Both the position numbers and the translations under genes were made by a program. Below, in pieces: positions 35,277 to 44,185 of a stretch of 64,000 nt of DNA (the first letter of the stretch is position 1; each line of letters begins with the position of its first letter). The notes under the pieces are model-generated. The model ran no database searches and was not told the origin of the DNA. It saw only the letters and a program-made list of their open reading frames with translations. The stretch is taken from NCBI GenBank assembly GCA_900112785.1, contig FONB01000005.1, positions 1-64,000 of the forward strand, written 5' to 3'. The DNA is from Phytobacter palmae. Its GTDB lineage: Bacteria; Pseudomonadota; Gammaproteobacteria; Enterobacterales; Enterobacteriaceae.

Positions 35277-35825
35277 ATGAAGGTTTTACTAAAAGCATTA
35301 GGCGCAGTTTTTATGATTTCGGCCAGTTCGTTTGCGCTGGCGTCATCTGTCTCTGCCTCCGATACCACGCCGCAGATGGCATACGAAGATATTTCGCGCT
35401 CTTTACCCGCGCTTGAGCCCATCACCTTTCAGGCCAGCGCAGAAAAACACAAGTTATTAGTTTTTATAGATAATCAGTGTGTTTATTGCAGTTTCGTTGT
35501 CAAAAATATTAAGAAATATACGGGCGCAGGTTTGACCATGTCATTTGTGACTGTTGTTCCGCCATCAATAAAAGATTCGGTCATTGAAGATATGGCCAGA
35601 GTATGGTGTGCGTCAGATCGTCCGAAAAGCCTGCAAAATGCGATGGCGGGTTTCTTGCCGGCAAATGACGGCTCAGAACAGTGTAAGGACCTGATCATCA
35701 AACAATCAGAGCTTGCAGACCGGCTTGGGGTAGGGGTTACGCCCGCTATGGTTGTGCTGGATCCCTCTGCCCACATCTTCCTCGGCAGTGTATCGCCGGA
35801 TAAAATTCTCTCTGACTTACAGTAA
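35277..35825 (+). CDS. Secreted thioredoxin-fold protein (DsbA/DsbG-like)
   Basis: A signal peptide (about residues 1-23, ending ALA) is followed by a thioredoxin fold with the CxxC 'NQCVYC' near residue 67-70 and the cis-proline in 'GVTPAMVVLD'. Two more cysteines ('VWCASD' and 'EQCKDL') could form a structural disulfide. It lacks the DsbC/G dimerisation domain, having only about 45 residues before the fold. It is a 182-residue periplasmic thiol-disulfide protein of uncertain redox direction. AAGGAAAAAGGG precedes the ATG, and a strong terminator follows. Confidence 0.85.
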   Translation: MKVLLKALGAVFMISASSFALASSVSASDTTPQMAYEDISRSLPALEPITFQASAEKHKLLVFIDNQCVYCSFVVKNIKKYTGAGLTMSFVTVVPPSIKDSVIEDMARVWCASDRPKSLQNAMAGFLPANDGSEQCKDLIIKQSELADRLGVGVTPAMVVLDPSAHIFLGSVSPDKILSDLQ

Positions 35826-35848
35826 TACCGCGCAGCGAGATTTGCTTC

Positions 35849-35871
35849 AAAGGCCGCGCTGCGGCCTTTTT
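35849..35871. terminator. Terminator between the thioredoxin-fold gene and the SDR gene
   Basis: A nine-base perfect stem AAAGGCCGC/GCGGCCTTT with a three-base loop and a following T-run on the plus strand. A-rich flanks let it serve the convergent SDR gene too. Confidence 0.85.
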
Positions 35872-35886
35872 ACGCGACAACGCTCA

Positions 35887-36621
35887 TTACACCTGCGTCA
35901 GCCCGCCATCGACGCAAATTTCCGCACCCGCGATATAGCGACTGTCATCACTGGCAAGAAACAGCGCGGCACTGGCGATTTCATCCGGCGTACCCATTCT
36001 GCCTAATGGAATGGCGCTGATGATCCCCTGACGGAACTCCTCCGATGCGGCGGCCATCATTTCTGTATCCACCGGGCCTGGCGCGACGACATTGACCCGA
36101 ATACCGCGGGGGGCGAGCTCACGCGTCCATGTGCGTGCAAAAGAGCGCAGCGCGGCTTTGCTGGCGCTGTAAACGCCATAACCTTGTGAACCAATAACGT
36201 CAGCGATCGAACCAATCAGCACCACGCTGGCACCGGGGTTAAGCAAGGGCAGGGCCGCCTGCAACGCAAACACCGGAGAGCGGACGTTAAGCCCAAAAAT
36301 CTGCTCAAAATGATCGTGAGAAATCTGTTCCAGCGTGGCGTGTTCAGACATACCGGCGTTAATCACCAGCGCATCAATACGGCCGGATTCGGCCTGTACT
36401 TTTTCCATGATCCGGACGAGTTCGCTTTGCTGGCTGACATCGGCGCGCAGTGGCAGCGCATTATTTCCGATGATGGCAGCGGCGGCCTGCAACTCTTCGT
36501 CCCGGCGAGAAGTAAACCAGGTGGTCGCCCCTTCCTGGGCGAAGCGTTTGCTTATCGCCAGACCGATCCCTTTGGCGCCGCCCAGTACGACGGATACTTT
36601 ATTATTCAAACTGTTCATCAT
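35887..36621 (-). CDS. Short-chain dehydrogenase/reductase divergent from an HxlR regulator
   Basis: A 244-residue SDR with 'GGAKGIGLA' for cofactor binding, 'NAGMSEH', catalytic Ser in 'IGSIAD' and YxxxK in 'YSASK', and the C-terminal 'GAEICVDGGLTQV' typical of FabG-like enzymes. The start is one of two adjacent ATGs after GGAG; an 18-codon upstream extension is unlikely. It faces an HxlR regulator with about 96 bases between. That arrangement is common for redox- or aldehyde-responsive reductases. Confidence 0.9.
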   Translation of the reverse strand: MMNSLNNKVSVVLGGAKGIGLAISKRFAQEGATTWFTSRRDEELQAAAAIIGNNALPLRADVSQQSELVRIMEKVQAESGRIDALVINAGMSEHATLEQISHDHFEQIFGLNVRSPVFALQAALPLLNPGASVVLIGSIADVIGSQGYGVYSASKAALRSFARTWTRELAPRGIRVNVVAPGPVDTEMMAAASEEFRQGIISAIPLGRMGTPDEIASAALFLASDDSRYIAGAEICVDGGLTQV

Positions 36622-36717
36622 TGCTCTCCTCAGTGAGTGGAAAACAGATGATATAAGTTTTATATTTAGTATCAATTACGCACTTTGTTTATACCAGATA
36701 TCAGTGGATATACCGAC

Positions 36718-37104
36718 ATGACAGAGATTGACTGCAACAGCCTGAGAGAAGTAGGAAAAACGCGTCCGGTGCTCGAACACATCACCAACAAATGGTCGAT
36801 TTTGATCCTGACCGTACTCTGTTCTGAACCCTCGCGCTTTAATGAAATCCGCCGCCGCCTGGACGGTATTACCCACAAGGCGCTGGCCGACGCTCTCAAA
36901 CGCCTTGAGCGCAACGGACTGATCTATCGAAAAGTGCTGCCCACAATGCCGGTTGGGGTGGAGTACAGCATCACGCCTCTTGGGCATTCACTGCGCGAAC
37001 CTTTCGAGGCGCTTTACCAGTGGGCTCTGGAACATGGCCCGACGCTGGAAGCTGCGCAAAAAGAGTATGATAAACAACGCCATGAAGAGGAGTATGTCAG
37101 CTAG
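36718..37104 (+). CDS. HxlR-family transcriptional regulator
   Basis: A winged-helix regulator of 128 residues. The HxlR core is complete: 'VLEHITNKWSILIL', 'RFNEIRRRLDGITHKALADAL', 'LERNGLIYRK' and 'VEYSITPLGHSL'. A cysteine near the N-terminus (EIDCNSL) is the position used by redox- or quinone-sensing members. ATG chosen over an upstream TTG. It is divergent from the SDR gene and probably represses it and itself. Confidence 0.9.
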   Translation: MTEIDCNSLREVGKTRPVLEHITNKWSILILTVLCSEPSRFNEIRRRLDGITHKALADALKRLERNGLIYRKVLPTMPVGVEYSITPLGHSLREPFEALYQWALEHGPTLEAAQKEYDKQRHEEEYVS

Positions 37105-37499
37105 CGGAATGTTGTATTGCGAAAGGACGTTCCGTTGGTCATTTCCTCAGAAACCGCCATGAACAGCGCCCCGGAATATTTCTGAAACACGCTGGCAGAA
37201 TATCAGCGTGTTTGCGGCTGTATAAACAAGAGTAAAAACAGTAGCCGGGAAGTAATATTTATAATCGATGCAACTTTCATATGAAGGGTAAATGAATTTC
37301 TTTTGTATGTTTGCTGTTTATATTGCCTGCGTAAATGCTGATGCGCTGTACCAGGATTTCAGTGACCGCAATCTGCCTGTTGATGGTTTTTTTCAAAAAC
37401 TAAATAAATAGATGATCTTTATCAGTAGGTTTATGATTAACGCTGGCTACAATAAAATAAAGCAAGAATGAATTGCGTTACAGAGACAGGGGATAACAT
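37105..37499. other. Intergenic region
   Basis: No confident gene. A 39-codon frame at 37292-37411 (MNFFCMFAVYIACVNADALYQ...) has a hydrophobic start resembling a signal peptide and AAGGG before its ATG; it is only a possibility. The remainder is AT-rich and likely contains the promoter of the small gene at 37500. Confidence 0.4.
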
Positions 37500-37661
37500 A
37501 TGAAATGGATTCTTTATAAGAAAAGACTGCATCGGTTAACCACTATTATCCCTGGCTGCGAATATCGACTGGCTATTCCCGAAGAAAGGTCGGCAGTGAC
37601 AGTTGATCGCGTCGCACTGGAAAAAGTTGTACGCCAACATTATGGCCTGAAATGGCACTGA
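37500..37661 (+). CDS. Small basic protein (53 aa)
   Basis: The 53-codon frame (MKWILYKKRLHRLTT..., ending YGLKWH) has AGGGG about seven bases before its ATG and a tyrosine/arginine-rich, basic composition. No membrane segment or motif is recognised. It is a single gene between the HxlR regulator and a small membrane protein. It is probably real but of unknown function. Confidence 0.5.
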   Translation: MKWILYKKRLHRLTTIIPGCEYRLAIPEERSAVTVDRVALEKVVRQHYGLKWH

Positions 37662-38188
37662 ATAATAATGCAAAGTTAGCCGCATAATAAACGCCCTGGT
37701 GAAGGTCAGGGCTTAAAATTTTGCTTTTATATTCTGTTTACTTATCGCAAGGCCCACTTTTGGCCAGGCCAGCAGACGCTCTGACAATCGAGGTTCCATC
37801 ACTGGCAACGCAGAGAATCACTGACCCATTTCGGCCATCCGGCCTGTATAAGCTAACCATTCACTACCCACAATACGCTCTTACCCCGTCACTCATAAGT
37901 TGTAGAATGTCAGGATTAGTTACATTTTTTTTCGCCTGCGGCTCAAAGGATGTCACGAAGCACTACCGTGCCGATATGGGCTTTTTGTCCACTGGAAAAT
38001 CAGGCTATTAGCCCGGATAATTCTCTTTTGTCTCTGTTATCAGGACAGTCAACACCGGTCCGCCTCACCGAAAAACCCTGCATTCAGTAAGATTTTTTTC
38101 GCTTTTAAGGTTTCGTGAATGGCGAGCTGAAAACCCTATGCTAAATTTTTCCTGACTTCATCAGGAAGTCGAAAAGAGAGGAAAGGGT
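37662..38188. other. Intergenic region without supported genes
   Basis: No gene is supported. A 96-codon frame over 37721-38011 lacks a ribosome site and has a chance-like composition. A -10-like TATGCT lies about 50 bases before the next small gene and may belong to its promoter. Confidence 0.45.
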
Positions 38189-38386
38189 ATGAAATTCAAT
38201 GACGAGCGCACGGGACTCATTGGATTAGCCATTGGGGCTGCGGTTATTGGGCTGATATCGGGCGGTAAAATTATTAATCGGGACAATATCATCGAAGAGA
38301 TAGAGCGTCAGGGCAGAGACAGGGGCGATGGAGTGGAGGATGCCGTTTTCACCCAGGCGGCGAATCTGGTAATGAAAGGGAAATAA
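38189..38386 (+). CDS. Small inner-membrane protein (65 aa)
   Basis: The ATG follows GAGAGGAAAGG. The product has one hydrophobic helix (residues 9-27, 'GLIGLAIGAAVIGLIS') and a charged C-terminal half with 'IIEEIERQGRDRGDGVED'. It is probably anchored in the inner membrane. Family and role are not recognised. It lies next to the PhoP-linked mgrR-mgtS region but shows no PhoP box of its own. Confidence 0.62.
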   Translation: MKFNDERTGLIGLAIGAAVIGLISGGKIINRDNIIEEIERQGRDRGDGVEDAVFTQAANLVMKGK

Positions 38387-38454
38387 AGGCCACGACGTTG
38401 AACGGCGTCACACGAAGGTCATTACAAATGTGACTTCCGGACTTAGTTTGTCGT

Positions 38455-38489
38455 CGTTTAGTCTTTATTTAGGAAACAAAGGGTAGATT
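38455..38489 (+). promoter_or_regulatory. PhoP box and -10 of mgrR
   Basis: CGTTTA-N5-TATTTA (38455-38471) resembles the PhoP direct repeat GTTTA-N5-GTTTA. It is followed after 12 bases by a -10 TAGATT (38484-38489), the spacing of PhoP-activated promoters. It would start transcription near 38496, giving the sRNA below. Confidence 0.75.
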
Positions 38490-38495
38490 AACTTA

Positions 38496-38590
38496 ATCGT
38501 TAATCCTGTGGCTACAGGGTAGCGTAAAGTCCAAAACACAAATCTATCCATGCAAGCATTTACCGTCAGTATGTACTGGCGGTTTTTTTT
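38496..38590 (+). ncRNA. mgrR: MgrR small RNA
   Basis: MgrR is a PhoP-activated, Hfq-dependent sRNA that in E. coli represses eptB and ygdQ. Support here is the PhoP box and -10 upstream. The central phrase CACAAATCTATCCATGCAAG matches MgrR as I remember it, the predicted length is about 95 bases, and a 10-bp terminator hairpin with a T-run ends it. It lies immediately beside mgtS on the opposite strand, as in E. coli. The exact 5' end is inferred. Confidence 0.8.
38562..38590 (+). terminator. MgrR terminator
   Basis: A ten-base stem, ACCGTCAGTA with TACTGGCGGT (one wobble), has a two-base loop and eight T residues. Confidence 0.9.
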
Positions 38591-38604
38591 GTCTGTATCA
38601 GAGT

Positions 38605-38645
38605 AAAAAAAAAGGCCCCTCGCGGTGTATCGACGCGAAGGGCCT
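38605..38645 (-). terminator. mgtS terminator
   Basis: On the minus strand a 12-base, nearly perfect stem (38645-38634 with 38624-38613) is followed by a run of T residues. It lies 27 bases after the mgtS stop. Confidence 0.85.
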
Positions 38646-38671
38646 GTGTGGTGGGGGATTATCTCCGTTCA

Positions 38672-38767
38672 TCAGTCGTCCCATTTATGGCTAAAATAAG
38701 CAGCAAGAAAACCAGAAAATAAAATGATTCCCAGCACTGCAATAAAGACATGCATATTTCCCAACAT
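38672..38767 (-). CDS. mgtS: MgtS small membrane protein (31 aa)
   Basis: The 31-residue peptide reads MLGNMHVFIAVLGII..., then SGFLAAYFSHKWDD. It differs from E. coli MgtS (formerly YneM) at only about two positions as I recall it. In E. coli MgtS is induced at low Mg2+ through PhoPQ, stabilises the Mg2+ importer MgtA and binds PitA. AGGAG lies about seven bases before the ATG. Only one helix is present, so it is a bitopic membrane peptide. The neighbour is mgrR. Confidence 0.93.
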   Translation of the reverse strand: MLGNMHVFIAVLGIILFSGFLAAYFSHKWDD

Positions 38768-38876
38768 TATTACTCTCCTGTTATTGAATAATCCTGACCT
38801 CGCTTACCTTTCATTATTTGCCGCGTTGAAGGGAATAGTACCTGACTGAATCTAAACAATAGCTTAATTATGTTAA

Positions 38877-39881
38877 TTATTTATTCGCGAGCGTAAATTT
38901 TTTGCGAAACTGTCCTGGGGTGAGTGCATATTGTTGCTGAAAGTGATGGCGCAGCGCGGCGGCATTGCTAAATCCAATTTGTCCGGCGATTGTGTCGATA
39001 TTCATCCGTGACTGTGTCAGTAGCTCTTCGGCCCGGCGCAGACGAGCCTGCAAAATCCAGCGGGCGGGTGTGGTGCCAGTGGACTCGGCAAAACGGCGCA
39101 AAAAGGTGCGCGGGCTCATACCGACATGACGTGCAAGCGACTCAACGGTATGGTTTGCGGCAAGTTGCTGTTGCAGGAAATCAAACAATTTCCCCAGCGA
39201 CTGACTCTCCCGCGAACGGGCGACGGGTGCCGTCACTTTTTGCGTTTGCATCCCGTCGCGATGGGGCTGAACGACCAGGCGCCGGGCGACATTATTGGCG
39301 ATATCGCGGCCGAAATCGGTTCTGACGACGTGCAGACACAGATCGATGCCCGCAGCGCTTCCGGCAGAGGTCATCACGCGACCTTCATCATAGTAAAGGG
39401 CATCTTCCAGCACTTCGATTGCCGGATAGCGCTGACGCAGCAGGTCAGTGTACCGCCAGTGAGTTGTCGCTTTTCGCCCGTTGAGGAGTCCGGCAGCGGC
39501 AAGTACGAATACCCCGGAGCAGATAGACATTATCCTGCATCCACGCTGGTGGGCCTGGCGCAAAGCATGGCAAAGTGTTTCCGGTACTGGCGTCTGCGCA
39601 CCGCGCCAGCCGGGAACAATGATCGTGTCGGCCCGTTCGAGCAATTCCACGCCGCCTTCGCTGACAATGCGAATACCGCCTGTCGCACGCAGCTCCCCCT
39701 CATCCACTGCTGCAACGGCAAAGCGATACCAGTTATCGCCAAGCTCCGGTCGCGGCAGACCGAAAATCTCCACGGCGACGCCAAATTCAAACGTACATAA
39801 ACCGTCGTAAGCGAGAGCGACGACTAAATGCGGGTGTTCGTAATGGGATGAAATTGTCATGTTTTCGCGGTTTTCTGGCAT
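38877..39881 (-). CDS. ftrA: FtrA-type GlxA-family AraC regulator
   Basis: A 334-residue regulator with a DJ-1/PfpI domain ('LVVALAYDGLCTFEFGVAVEIF', shortened; nucleophile region 'IMSICSGVFVLAAAGLL') and two HTH motifs ('SLARHVGMSPRTFLRRFAES' and 'IAGQIGFSNAAALRHHF'). The sequence is that of regulators annotated FtrA in Enterobacter and Klebsiella. It is divergent from a rhodanese gene with a spacer of about 67 bases, the arrangement usually seen for ftrA. The cysteine at the elbow is retained, but enzymatic activity is not expected. Two start codons are possible; neither has a good ribosome site. Confidence 0.85.
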   Translation of the reverse strand: MPENRENMTISSHYEHPHLVVALAYDGLCTFEFGVAVEIFGLPRPELGDNWYRFAVAAVDEGELRATGGIRIVSEGGVELLERADTIIVPGWRGAQTPVPETLCHALRQAHQRGCRIMSICSGVFVLAAAGLLNGRKATTHWRYTDLLRQRYPAIEVLEDALYYDEGRVMTSAGSAAGIDLCLHVVRTDFGRDIANNVARRLVVQPHRDGMQTQKVTAPVARSRESQSLGKLFDFLQQQLAANHTVESLARHVGMSPRTFLRRFAESTGTTPARWILQARLRRAEELLTQSRMNIDTIAGQIGFSNAAALRHHFQQQYALTPGQFRKKFTLANK

Positions 39882-39948
39882 AAAGCTATACAGTCGCTGT
39901 CTCTTGTTTTCGTTAGATTATTGTTAACACAAACCAGGAGAAAGCACT

Positions 39949-40344
39949 ATGAGCTATGTATCGGAAGTTCCTGCCGCCTCGCCTGAGGTCACTGCCAGCC
40001 ACTTTTTACACCGTCTGAGCGTCGAGACCGATTGCGCCGACGTCCACCATGCATTGACGCATGCGGAGCAAGATTTTGTGCTGTTACATGTAGTGGGCAG
40101 CCCGGAGACCTTCGCCAGACGCCACATTCCCGGCGCGATTCATCTGCCGCATGCGCAAATAACACCAGAGCGTATGGCGCAATGGCCACAGGACACCCTC
40201 TTTGTTGTCTATTGCGCAGGTCCACACTGTAACGGGGCGGATCGCGCGGCGCTCATCCTGGCACGGTTGGGGCTGGCAGTGAAAATAATGCCTGGCGGGA
40301 TAACCGGTTGGGAAGATGAAGGCTACGGTTTCGCGGCAAGTTGA
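39949..40344 (+). CDS. Rhodanese-domain sulfurtransferase (FtrA partner)
   Basis: A single rhodanese domain of 131 residues. The catalytic cysteine lies in 'VVYCAGPHCNGADRAALILA'; a second cysteine follows three residues later. Upstream 'LLHVVGSPETFARRHIPGAIHLPHAQI' holds the CH2A-like motif with Arg-His-Ile-Pro-Gly-Ala. AGGAG stands nine bases before the ATG. It transfers sulfane sulfur to thiophilic acceptors. It is divergent from ftrA and probably regulated by it. Confidence 0.88.
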   Translation: MSYVSEVPAASPEVTASHFLHRLSVETDCADVHHALTHAEQDFVLLHVVGSPETFARRHIPGAIHLPHAQITPERMAQWPQDTLFVVYCAGPHCNGADRAALILARLGLAVKIMPGGITGWEDEGYGFAAS

Positions 40345-40497
40345 AATTTTTTCACGAGCGATGAAAAAATCTCGTTTGCCATAAAGATGCTGCATGTGAC
40401 ACCTTATCTGGACTTTTAGCCATCCAGAAGGCTAAAAAATCAAATAACGAACTATCACGCCGGGAAACTATCTGGCCCGGCGTGCAAGGAGAACACC

Positions 40498-41601
40498 ATG
40501 CAGCGACATCAGGCCCCGTTCCGTGCAGACGTAGTAGGTAGCTTTCTGCGTCCGGATACCATTAAACAGGCACGTCAACAATTTGCGCAGGGCAGTATCA
40601 ACGCGCAGCAACTGCGGGCTGTGGAAAACGAGGCTATTCGTCAGGTGGTTCAGCAGCAGTGCGAATGCGGCTTGCATGTGGTGACTGACGGAGAGTTTCG
40701 CCGTGCCTGGTGGCATTTTGATTTCTTCGATGGTCTGCAGGGCGTTGAGCGTTATGACGCGGATAAAGGCATCCAGTTCAATGGCGTTCAGACCAAAGCC
40801 CACGGTGTGCGGGTGACCGGAAAACTCGGCTTTGGCGATCACCCTATGCTTGAGGATTTCGTTTATCTGAAAAGTATCAGCGGCAATGCCCAGCCAAAGA
40901 TGACTATTCCAAGCCCGAGCGTGCTGCATTTCCGTGGTGGCCGTAAAGATATTGATGCCACGGTTTACCCGGACCTGGTGGACTATTTTGACGATTTAGC
41001 CACCACCTGGCGCGATGCGATTCATGCTTTCTACGCCGCAGGTTGTCGTTATCTGCAACTGGACGATACCGTCTGGGCCTACCTGTGCTCTGACGATCAG
41101 CGCCGCCAAATTATTGAACGTGGTGAAGATCCGGATGAGCTGGCGCGTATCTATGCCCGCGTGCTGAATAAAGCGCTGGAAGGCAAACCGGCGGACTTAA
41201 CGATTGGTTTGCATGTTTGCCGGGGTAATTTCCGCTCCACATGGATTTCCGAAGGCGGCTATGAGCCGGTAGCGGAAGTGCTGTTTGGCAGCGTGAATGT
41301 CGATGCGTTCTACCTTGAATATGATAATGATCGCTCTGGTGATTTCGCGCCACTGCGCTTTATTCGCCCGGGCAAACAGCAGGTTGTGTTAGGGCTTATC
41401 ACCACCAAAAATGGTGAGCTGGAAAATCCGGAAGGTATCAAAGCGCGCTTACAGGAAGCAGCGAAATATGTCGATTTGCGCCAGCTTTGTCTGAGCCCGC
41501 AGTGTGGTTTTGCCTCAACGGAGGAGGGGAACACGCTGACAGCAGAGCAACAATGGGATAAAGTGCGCCTCGTTACGCAGATTGCGCAAGAGGTATGGTA
41601 A
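40498..41601 (+). CDS. MetE-like cobalamin-independent methyltransferase (single-domain)
   Basis: This 367-residue protein corresponds to the C-terminal catalytic half of MetE. Zinc ligands are visible as His and Cys in 'GLHVCRGN', Glu in 'DAFYLEYDN' and Cys in 'LSPQCGFAS'; the start 'ADVVGSFLRP' is typical of the YxjG/YxjH-like branch. Such enzymes transfer a methyl group to homocysteine, but the donor may differ from methyltetrahydrofolate polyglutamate. AAGGAG lies seven bases before the ATG. It is flanked by a terminator and probably monocistronic. It may be a core-MetE backup. Confidence 0.9.
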   Translation: MQRHQAPFRADVVGSFLRPDTIKQARQQFAQGSINAQQLRAVENEAIRQVVQQQCECGLHVVTDGEFRRAWWHFDFFDGLQGVERYDADKGIQFNGVQTKAHGVRVTGKLGFGDHPMLEDFVYLKSISGNAQPKMTIPSPSVLHFRGGRKDIDATVYPDLVDYFDDLATTWRDAIHAFYAAGCRYLQLDDTVWAYLCSDDQRRQIIERGEDPDELARIYARVLNKALEGKPADLTIGLHVCRGNFRSTWISEGGYEPVAEVLFGSVNVDAFYLEYDNDRSGDFAPLRFIRPGKQQVVLGLITTKNGELENPEGIKARLQEAAKYVDLRQLCLSPQCGFASTEEGNTLTAEQQWDKVRLVTQIAQEVW

Positions 41602-41632
41602 TCCGTAAGTCGTAACAATAAACACGTGCGAT

Positions 41633-41661
41633 GGACATGCAGGCCCCCTGCATGTCCTTTC
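41633..41661 (+). terminator. Terminator after the MetE-like gene
   Basis: An eleven-base stem GGACATGCAGG/CCTGCATGTCC with a three-base loop and T-rich tail, 31 bases after the stop. Confidence 0.9.
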
Positions 41662-41722
41662 TTTATTTATTCGGGTGGGCCTTAATCAGACACAATGGAG
41701 TCATTCATGACGGCAAGAAGGG

Positions 41723-42991
41723 ATGAACGGGAGCAGCCTCGTGGATAGTGAGGTAATGACATCACGCGGCCAGCGGGCCTTTCACTCTACCTCTTTTCGT
41801 TATCTGTTTTTCGGCCGCCTGCTGACCGTTCTGGGAAACGGTATTGCCCCGATTGCGCTGGCATTCGCGGTGCTGGATATCGGCGGCTCCGCAACGGACT
41901 TAGGTCTTGTCGTGGCGGCCCGTTCGCTCTTTAACGTTATCTTCCTGCTACTCGGGGGCGTGCTGGCGGACCGTTACTCACGAAGCCTGGTGTTGGTCTC
42001 CTCGTCGCTGGTAGCGGCAGTGGCTCAGGGGATGGTGGCATGGCTGGTGCTGGACGGCAGCGCAACCATCATGCTGCTGGCTGTGCTCGGGGCGCTTAAC
42101 GGTGCGGCGGCGGGCATTGCGCTACCCGCCTCTTCGGCGATGGTGCCGCAGACGGTACCGGTACGTACCCTGCGCGAAGCCAATGCCTTTATTCAGTTGG
42201 GTGTTTATGGCGGCACGGTAATTGGCGCGTCGCTTGGCGGTATGCTCACCAGCACTATCGGTCCCGGATGGGGGCTGGCGATTGATGCGCTTGGTTTTGC
42301 GGCGTCGGCTCCGCTCTACTTGCTGATTCGTGTCGGGGCAATCGCATCGCATGATACGCAATCAAATATTCTGCAGGATTTGCGTGATGGCTGGAAAGAG
42401 TTCATCGCCCGCACGTGGGTCTGGGCCATTGTGGTGCAGTTTACCATCGTCAATGCGGCCTTTAGTGGCATGGCGATGGTGCTTGGACCTGTCGTGGCGG
42501 ATGAGACATTCGGCCGCACCGGCTGGGGATTTGCCGTGGCGGCGCAAAGCATTGGCCTGATTGCAGGTTCGCTGCTTGCGCTGCGCTGGCGACCCCGACG
42601 CGATCTCTTTATTGGCGTGGTGCTGGTTAACTTTTGTGCGCTCCCTTTGCTCGCCCTGGGTATTTATCCCACCACAACAGCGCTAATGGCAGGTTTCTTC
42701 CTGGCAGGGGTGAGCTTTGGTCTGTTTGGCGTGGTATGGGCGCAGTCTCTGCAAACACATATCCCGCCTGAAAAACTGGCACGGGTTTATGCTTATGATG
42801 CGCTTGGCTCGTTTGTTGCGATTCCGGTCGGCGAAATTGCCGCCGGTCCGCTGGCGCAGCACTATGGCAGCACCGATGTCCTGCTGGCCTGCGCGCTGGC
42901 GGTGGTTCTGGCGACGGTGGCGGCCTGTTTTGTTCCCGCTATCCGTTTACTCGACAACACGCCGCAGCTTCGCGCAAACCACGAAAGGTAA
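41723..42991 (+). CDS. MFS transporter, EntS-like branch (422 aa)
   Basis: A 12-helix transporter of the MFS_3 type. Motif A-like 'LADRYSRSLVLV' follows the second helix, and 'NAFIQLGVYGGTVIGASLGG' resembles EntS-like exporters. Two starts, MNGSSL and MTSRGQ, are possible; the first has AAGAAGGG before it. It is convergent with ydeE, with only six bases between stop codons. Substrate unknown. Confidence 0.85.
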   Translation: MNGSSLVDSEVMTSRGQRAFHSTSFRYLFFGRLLTVLGNGIAPIALAFAVLDIGGSATDLGLVVAARSLFNVIFLLLGGVLADRYSRSLVLVSSSLVAAVAQGMVAWLVLDGSATIMLLAVLGALNGAAAGIALPASSAMVPQTVPVRTLREANAFIQLGVYGGTVIGASLGGMLTSTIGPGWGLAIDALGFAASAPLYLLIRVGAIASHDTQSNILQDLRDGWKEFIARTWVWAIVVQFTIVNAAFSGMAMVLGPVVADETFGRTGWGFAVAAQSIGLIAGSLLALRWRPRRDLFIGVVLVNFCALPLLALGIYPTTTALMAGFFLAGVSFGLFGVVWAQSLQTHIPPEKLARVYAYDALGSFVAIPVGEIAAGPLAQHYGSTDVLLACALAVVLATVAACFVPAIRLLDNTPQLRANHER

Positions 42992-42997
42992 GGCAGG

Positions 42998-44185
42998 CTA
43001 GCCTGCCTGCAACACGCCCAGCGGTTTTGCCTGCATACCTCTGAGCATCATCAGCCAGGCGAGGATGATGGTCACCATCATAATGATAAAGAGTGTCCAT
43101 GCCGGCAGGGTGGTCAGGATAATCCCGGTTAAAAGTGGGTTCATGGCCGCCCCCAGCCAGCCCAGCGCCTGGGCAGAGAAATAGCTCGCTTTCATTCCCG
43201 GCGGCGCAATATTATCAATCAGCATGTATTCGCCGGGCGCATAAATAACTTCGCCAAGGGTAAAGACGGCGGCCGACGCACCCCACAACCAGAGATTGTC
43301 CCCGGAAAACATAAACCCACCCAACCCCAGGACAAAACAGAGGGTGCCGAAGGCCATTAATGGACGCAGGTTCTTTGCCGTGAGCTTACTTCCCAGGCCA
43401 TATTGCAGCGTTACTACGACGGCGGCATTAACCGGCAGTACCACGGCCACCACTTTTTCGGCAAAGTCACCGTCTGCGATTGACATGACATACTGAGCAA
43501 TGCAAGACGCAAACGATCCGGCGACAAAGGATGCCAGCAGTCCCGATAAGGTAAACCAGCGTAGCGCACGATCACGCAACAATACCGACGGCGACCAGGC
43601 CACGCTGTTTTCGCTGTTCTGCGCCGCACTGACGCGGCGAACGAATAGTTGGATAAATACCAGCGGTACTGCGGAACAGAAGGCCGCGAGCCAGAAGGGC
43701 AGATTGATGCTGTACATGACCAGCATCGTGCCAATCGGTGGCCCGACGGTCCAGCCGATATTAATAAACGTGTAGTTGAGAGAGAAAATCCGCGCTTTTG
43801 CCGCCGCACCCAGCGTATCGGAAAAATAGGCTTTCAGAACGGTCGAAAATACCGAGTAAGCGCAGTTAATGAGCGAGAAAAAGAGCACCACCAGACCTGC
43901 ATGGCTCACCAGGGGAATGGCGCTAAAACCCAACAAGAAGACGGCGATCGCCAGCAACATATAGCGTTTTTTATCGAACTTATCCGCCAGAATACCGAAG
44001 CCAAGACTAAAGACCACGCCAATAGTTAACGCCGTCGTCATCGCGTATCCCACCTGGTCTACAGACATGGCGTACTGGCGATTGAGATAGATAGTCATAA
44101 ATGGCAGCGTTGCGCCGCGCCCGATGGTTAACAGTAACGACGACGCCAGTAGCGCGGCGGTAGAACGCTTTTGTGTTGAGATCAT
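42998..44185 (-). CDS. ydeE: YdeE, MFS transporter
   Basis: Product 395 residues, exactly as in E. coli YdeE. Long identical stretches occur, such as 'SALLASSLLLTIGRGATLP'-like and 'GFGILADKFDKKRYMLLAI' as recalled from E. coli. The protein has 12 helices and motif A 'LADKFDKKR'. E. coli YdeE is reported to export dipeptides and arabinose. The ATG is chosen over an upstream in-frame TTG. It is divergent from eamA, as in E. coli. Confidence 0.93.
   Translation of the reverse strand: MISTQKRSTAALLASSLLLTIGRGATLPFMTIYLNRQYAMSVDQVGYAMTTALTIGVVFSLGFGILADKFDKKRYMLLAIAVFLLGFSAIPLVSHAGLVVLFFSLINCAYSVFSTVLKAYFSDTLGAAAKARIFSLNYTFINIGWTVGPPIGTMLVMYSINLPFWLAAFCSAVPLVFIQLFVRRVSAAQNSENSVAWSPSVLLRDRALRWFTLSGLLASFVAGSFASCIAQYVMSIADGDFAEKVVAVVLPVNAAVVVTLQYGLGSKLTAKNLRPLMAFGTLCFVLGLGGFMFSGDNLWLWGASAAVFTLGEVIYAPGEYMLIDNIAPPGMKASYFSAQALGWLGAAMNPLLTGIILTTLPAWTLFIIMMVTIILAWLMMLRGMQAKPLGVLQAG

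Noticed and set aside
36685..36717. Upstream TTG start of the HxlR regulator
   Set aside because: Extends into the divergent promoter region; the family starts at the later ATG.
37721..38011. 96-codon frame between small genes
   Set aside because: No ribosome site and unlikely amino acid mix.
40380..40470. Possible MetJ operator upstream of the MetE-like gene
   Set aside because: Only loose resemblance to AGACGTCT repeats; no adjacent tandem copies.
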